In this document: positions 61,456 to 64,000 of the stretch, one piece after another
Numbering within the stretch: the first letter of the stretch is position 1
Layout: every line of letters begins with the position of its first letter
Assembly: GCA_003665935.1 (NCBI GenBank)
Contig: QPLR01000005.1
Span: 1 to 64,000, forward strand
Reading direction: 5' to 3'
Origin: Halobellus sp. Atlit-31R
GTDB taxonomy: Archaea; Halobacteriota; Halobacteria; Halobacteriales; Haloferacaceae
Length of the DNA stretch: 64,000 nucleotides
Made by a program: the position numbers and the translations under genes
Notes under the pieces: model-generated
What the model saw: the letters and a program-made list of their open reading frames with translations, nothing else
Databases searched by the model: none
What the model was told of the DNA's origin: nothing

Positions 61456-61549
61456 CCAAAATAAACATATCGACCCGATGTAGCGCTTCGGAGTGCCGAT
61501 CCCGGACGCTAACGTCTATTTTGGTCGATGAGGGCTGCTAAACATATCG
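61456..61549 (-). promoter_or_regulatory. Inverted and direct repeats upstream of padR
   Basis: CCAAAATA (61456-61463) and TATTTTGG (61517-61524) form perfect arms 53 bases apart. AAACATATCG occurs at 61463-61472 and again at 61540-61549. The first arm lies 31-38 bases before the padR ATG, at its own TATA position, so autoregulation is plausible. Confidence 0.4.
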
Positions 61550-61768
61550 TTACGATTACTACTCCCTATTCAAGGGACAAATATGTCTGTGATTATACTG
61601 TTATACGGTCGACCTACAACTCGATCCGTCCGCCGATCTGCGGTCGAAAAAATGCAGTTCTATCGACTTATCGGAGTCCTCGTTTCTGAATTATCTCTGA
61701 CATTCACACCCCTCGGACAGTCCGTACCAAGCGGAGCAGTCGCTGCACGGTAGTGTCCGGAAAAGGAA

Positions 61769-61850
61769 GCAAGCCGCGTGAAAAGCACGCGGATGCTTGC
61801 CGCCCTGAATTGGTCCCCGCTGACGCTTCGGCCCTCCAGACGAAGCGTCA
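61769..61850 (+). other. Two consecutive strong hairpins, possible structured RNA or element end
   Basis: Stem 1 pairs CCGCGTG (61774-61780) with CACGCGG (61786-61792) around AAAAG and is extended by GCAAG/CTTGC. Stem 2 pairs TGACGCTTCG (61821-61830) with CGAAGCGTCA (61841-61850), ten perfect pairs around a ten-base loop. This architecture is like the right ends of IS200/IS605-type elements or a small structured RNA. The identity is not established. Confidence 0.5.
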
Positions 61851-61982
61851 CCTGCTTGTTACCGACTGCCGCACATAAATATGTCGACTACGGCGACGGT
61901 TTTCCGCTTCTCACGCCCGACGTGAGATGGCGGAACCGTCCTCGCGCGACGCGCTTTTCTCGCTCCGCGGAGAACGTGCGGT

Positions 61983-62696
61983 ATGCGTATCCGTGGCCGT
62001 CGCCGCTGCAAGGACTGCGGGCACGAGTGGTCGTACTTCGACACCGGGCGCGTGGACTGCCCGAACTGCGAGAGTCTCCGGAGCGTCGGGACCGGCGATC
62101 GAGAGCGACACACCGACAGCGCGGTCACGCTCGATCTCTCCTCTCTCCGCGCCGCTCTCGACGAGACGACCGACGTCGCAGATATCGCACCCGAGCTGAA
62201 AGAGACGCTGCGCGACTACGTCCGCCAGCGCGGGTTCGTGCGCGCCGGCGAACTCCGAACCGTCGACGAGACGGTGCTCGCCGCGGCGGAGCTACTCCAC
62301 GCCGTCGACGTGTTCGCTCGGACGCGCGACCCCGACGACGAACTGCAGCTGTACGTGCTCGAACTGCTGCGCGGGGCCGACGACGGGCAGCGGCCCGACC
62401 CCGCGGCCGTTCCGGCGTCGATGACCGACGCGCGCGGTCTCGCCTACGCCGAGGTTCTCGACGCGTTCTGTTCGGATCTCGGTACGTGGCTCGACGACAA
62501 CCCAGACCCGACCGCCCGAGGGATCCGAGAGACGATCGCGACTCACGTCAGACGGGTCGAAGCCGTCTACGGGGACGTCCCCGCCGCCGAGTCGGAGTTA
62601 CTCGTCCGTGCGGCCCGCGACCTCGTCACCTACCTCGTCGACGGCGACGAGACGGCTGCGGCGACGGCTCGGGACCGACTTTCCCGGCTCGACTGA
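61983..62696 (+). CDS. TFIIB-type zinc-ribbon-containing protein
   Basis: The protein has 237 residues. The N-terminal ribbon has C9-x2-C12 (CKDCGHEWSYFD) and C26-x2-C29 (CPNCESL). The remaining 200 residues are helical (LKETLRDYVRQRGFVRAGEL, AAAELLHAVDVFARTRDPDD, VLDAFCSDLGTWLDDNPDP). It is not a full TFIIB because the cyclin folds are missing. Haloarchaea have conserved proteins of this type without assigned function. An ATAAATAT box about 105 bases upstream may be its promoter. Confidence 0.8.
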   Translation: MRIRGRRRCKDCGHEWSYFDTGRVDCPNCESLRSVGTGDRERHTDSAVTLDLSSLRAALDETTDVADIAPELKETLRDYVRQRGFVRAGELRTVDETVLAAAELLHAVDVFARTRDPDDELQLYVLELLRGADDGQRPDPAAVPASMTDARGLAYAEVLDAFCSDLGTWLDDNPDPTARGIRETIATHVRRVEAVYGDVPAAESELLVRAARDLVTYLVDGDETAAATARDRLSRLD

Positions 62697-62780
62697 ATCG
62701 CGTCGGAGCCCCGGACCCCTGCGGCGTACCGATCCGGCGACGACAACGCCTTTCACTCCGGCGCGCTCATCCGTCGCTCG

Positions 62781-63017
62781 ATGGCCGACCGCTTCGACCA
62801 ACACGCCGTCCGGCACCGGATGAAACTGCTCCGGGACGACGGCGACGCGACGCTGTACGAGAACCGAGACGGCGTCCACTGTCCCGCCTGCGGCGACCCC
62901 TTCACGCGGCTCCTCCTGACCGAGCGCCGAACGCACTCGTTCGGTCTCGATGACTCCGAGCGACTCTGTGTCGCCCGCGAGAGCGACCGGCTCGTCGTCT
63001 GCACACACGACTCCTAG
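62781..63017 (+). CDS. Small Cys-containing (zinc-binding) haloarchaeal protein
   Basis: The protein has 78 residues. C34-x2-C37 in VHCPACGDPF, with C63 and the terminal C74-T-H in VVCTHDS, could form a metal site. The start MADRFDQHAVRHRMKLLRDD is helical. Similar small proteins occur across haloarchaea, some near motility genes, but none is visible here. The function is unknown. Confidence 0.75.
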   Translation: MADRFDQHAVRHRMKLLRDDGDATLYENRDGVHCPACGDPFTRLLLTERRTHSFGLDDSERLCVARESDRLVVCTHDS

Positions 63018-63220
63018 GCCGCCCTGCTCACGTACGGGAAACGGTCTACTCACTTCGACCCGGCCGCGGAGCGTTTATAATGGATGCCGGGGCCAGCCGC
63101 CACATACGCTGACTTCGGACCGCGACGGTCAGGGCGGGTGCGCGGCGCGCCGTCGCGGCAGGGCCGGTTGCGCCGCCTGCTCGCTACACCTGTTCGAGGC
63201 CTCTCGGCTCGCCGTCCTGC

Positions 63221-64000
63221 TCAGCCTTTGATGTTGCACACGGGGAACGTCCGCGCGACCTTGTCGCCGATGCCGAGTTCGTCGGAGACGCGCACGACTT
63301 CGTCGACGTCCTTGTAGACGCCCGGTGCCTCCTCAGCGACTGTCGCTCCCGACTGCGCCTTCACGTAGATCTTCTGCTGGTCGCGGAGCTCCTCTTGGAC
63401 GGTCTCGCCCCAGAACTCGCTTTTCGCCTGAGTCCGGCTCATCGTCCGGCCGGCACCGTGGGCCGTCGAGCCGAACGAGAGTTCCATCGAGTGCTCGCCG
63501 CCGCGGAGGACGTACGATCCAGCGCCCATACTCCCGGGAATGATGATCGGCTGGCCGACGTCACGGTAGGCGGCCGGGATCTCGGGCCGTCCGGCGGGGA
63601 ACGCCCGCGTGGCTCCCTTCCGGTGGACGTACAGTTCCCGTTCCTGACGGTCGACCGCGTCGTCGGGGCTGGTCGGCCGCCCGTCGGCGTCGACGGCCAC
63701 CTCGTGGACCTCCTTCTTGCCGATGTTGTGGGCGACGTCGTAGAGGAGCTCCATCTCCATCGCCTCCCAGTCGCGGCCGAAGACGCGCTCGAAGACGCGT
63801 CGCGTCCGGTGCATAATCAGCTGCCGGTTCACCCACGCGAAGTTGATCGCCGCGCACATCGCGCCGTAGTACTCTTCTGCGAGTTCCGATCCGGACGGCG
63901 CTGCCGCCAGTTCTTTGTCCGGTAGCTCCGCGAGCAGGTCGCCGTGCTCCTGTTCGATCTCCCGGAGGTAGTCCGAACAGATCTGGTGGCCGAGCCCACG
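63221..64000 (-). CDS. rtcB: RtcB 3'-phosphate RNA ligase, 5' part beyond the window
   Basis: About 259 C-terminal residues are present. The frame enters the window at GLGHQICSDYLREIE and continues through MCAAINFAWVNRQLIMHRTR, LLYDVAHNIGKKEVHEV, IIIPGSMGAGSYVLRGGEHS and STAHGAGRTMSRTQAK. The latter contains the His that is guanylylated in characterised RtcB proteins. It ends KVARTFPVCNIKG. RtcB joins tRNA exons after intron removal, using GTP and Mn2+. The ATG at 63859 is internal, not the real start. Confidence 0.95.
   Translation of the reverse strand, partial: RGLGHQICSDYLREIEQEHGDLLAELPDKELAAAPSGSELAEEYYGAMCAAINFAWVNRQLIMHRTRRVFERVFGRDWEAMEMELLYDVAHNIGKKEVHEVAVDADGRPTSPDDAVDRQERELYVHRKGATRAFPAGRPEIPAAYRDVGQPIIIPGSMGAGSYVLRGGEHSMELSFGSTAHGAGRTMSRTQAKSEFWGETVQEELRDQQKIYVKAQSGATVAEEAPGVYKDVDEVVRVSDELGIGDKVARTFPVCNIKG

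Larger units (their letters stand above)
61426..61982. other. 557-base non-coding region with repeats, hairpins and an IS-like scar
   Basis: No gene is credible. From left to right: the PadR promoter with CCAAAATA/TATTTTGG inverted arms and two AAACATATCG copies, then an A+T-rich stretch to about 61700. At 61746-61759 is a 14-base sequence shared (13 of 14) with 32099-32112. Two strong hairpins follow at 61769-61850, and a TATA-like ATAAATAT at 61875-61882 probably serves the zinc-ribbon gene. Confidence 0.6.

Noticed and set aside
63084..63220. Possible tRNA or SRP-like RNA in the gap before rtcB
   Set aside because: A TTCGAGG element resembles a T-loop, but no acceptor or anticodon stems can be formed and no SRP signature is seen.

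Overview
The window is chromosomal DNA from a haloarchaeon (class Halobacteria). The evidence is very high G+C, acidic proteins, haloarchaeal signatures (phosphomevalonate decarboxylase, GatE, aPelota, geranylgeranyl reductase-type flavoprotein, DUF4013, TrmB, many TATA-driven leaderless starts) and a 5S rRNA of halobacterial type at the left edge. I cannot assign the genus. Most of the window is ordinary, densely packed core genome with short intergenic gaps.

Layout: 0-0.2 kb, end of an rRNA operon (5S, terminator-like hairpin). 0.3-10.3 kb, a repeat-rich secreted protein, two overlapping small genes, YchF, two membrane enzymes, a sulfatase/GNAT pair, a cyclodeaminase-family protein and a response-regulator/PAS histidine kinase. 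10.4-15 kb, UspA, dihydrolipoyl dehydrogenase, a type II NADH dehydrogenase-like flavoprotein and phosphomevalonate decarboxylase. 15.4-20.3 kb, a tight operon of a surface NEW3-type protein, an RND exporter and a TrmB regulator. 20.3-23.4 kb, acylphosphatase, a small membrane protein, DoxX and a phosphohexomutase (GlmM-like). 23.6-28.8 kb, a complete BMP-type nucleoside ABC importer (lipoprotein, double ATPase, two permeases), followed by a geranylgeranyl reductase-type enzyme.

30.2-33.8 kb is the one clearly accessory, decayed stretch: a truncated TnpB, a perfect palindromic operator, a DtxR-type regulator, an NfuA-type Fe-S scaffold with operator-like repeats upstream, a broken GNAT gene and a twin-arginine, membrane-anchored hydrolase. 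34-47 kb returns to core functions: MutY, BolA, a two-RCK potassium channel, fumarase, a Cys-rich protein/methyltransferase pair, GatE, a chemotaxis transducer interrupted by a single in-frame amber codon, an M48 protease and TrmJ.

47.9-53 kb is a same-strand run of RqcH, two DUF4013 membrane proteins and Pelota, which brings two ribosome-rescue factors together. 53-64 kb carries an ornithine cyclodeaminase-family enzyme, an MFS transporter, a methyltransferase, a GNAT, Fen1, an AI-2E family transporter, a PadR regulator, zinc-ribbon proteins and the 3' part of RtcB. A 557-base non-coding stretch at 61.4-62.0 kb holds two strong hairpins and a sequence nearly identical to one at 32.1 kb.

No undescribed multigene defence or mobile system is evident. 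The observations most worth checking are the amber-interrupted transducer, the DtxR-like palindromes around the regulator and NfuA genes, the RqcH-DUF4013-Pelota grouping, the RND/TrmB operon with its upstream palindrome, the paired hairpins at 61.8 kb, and the repeated appearance of short tandem repeats at or just after stop codons.
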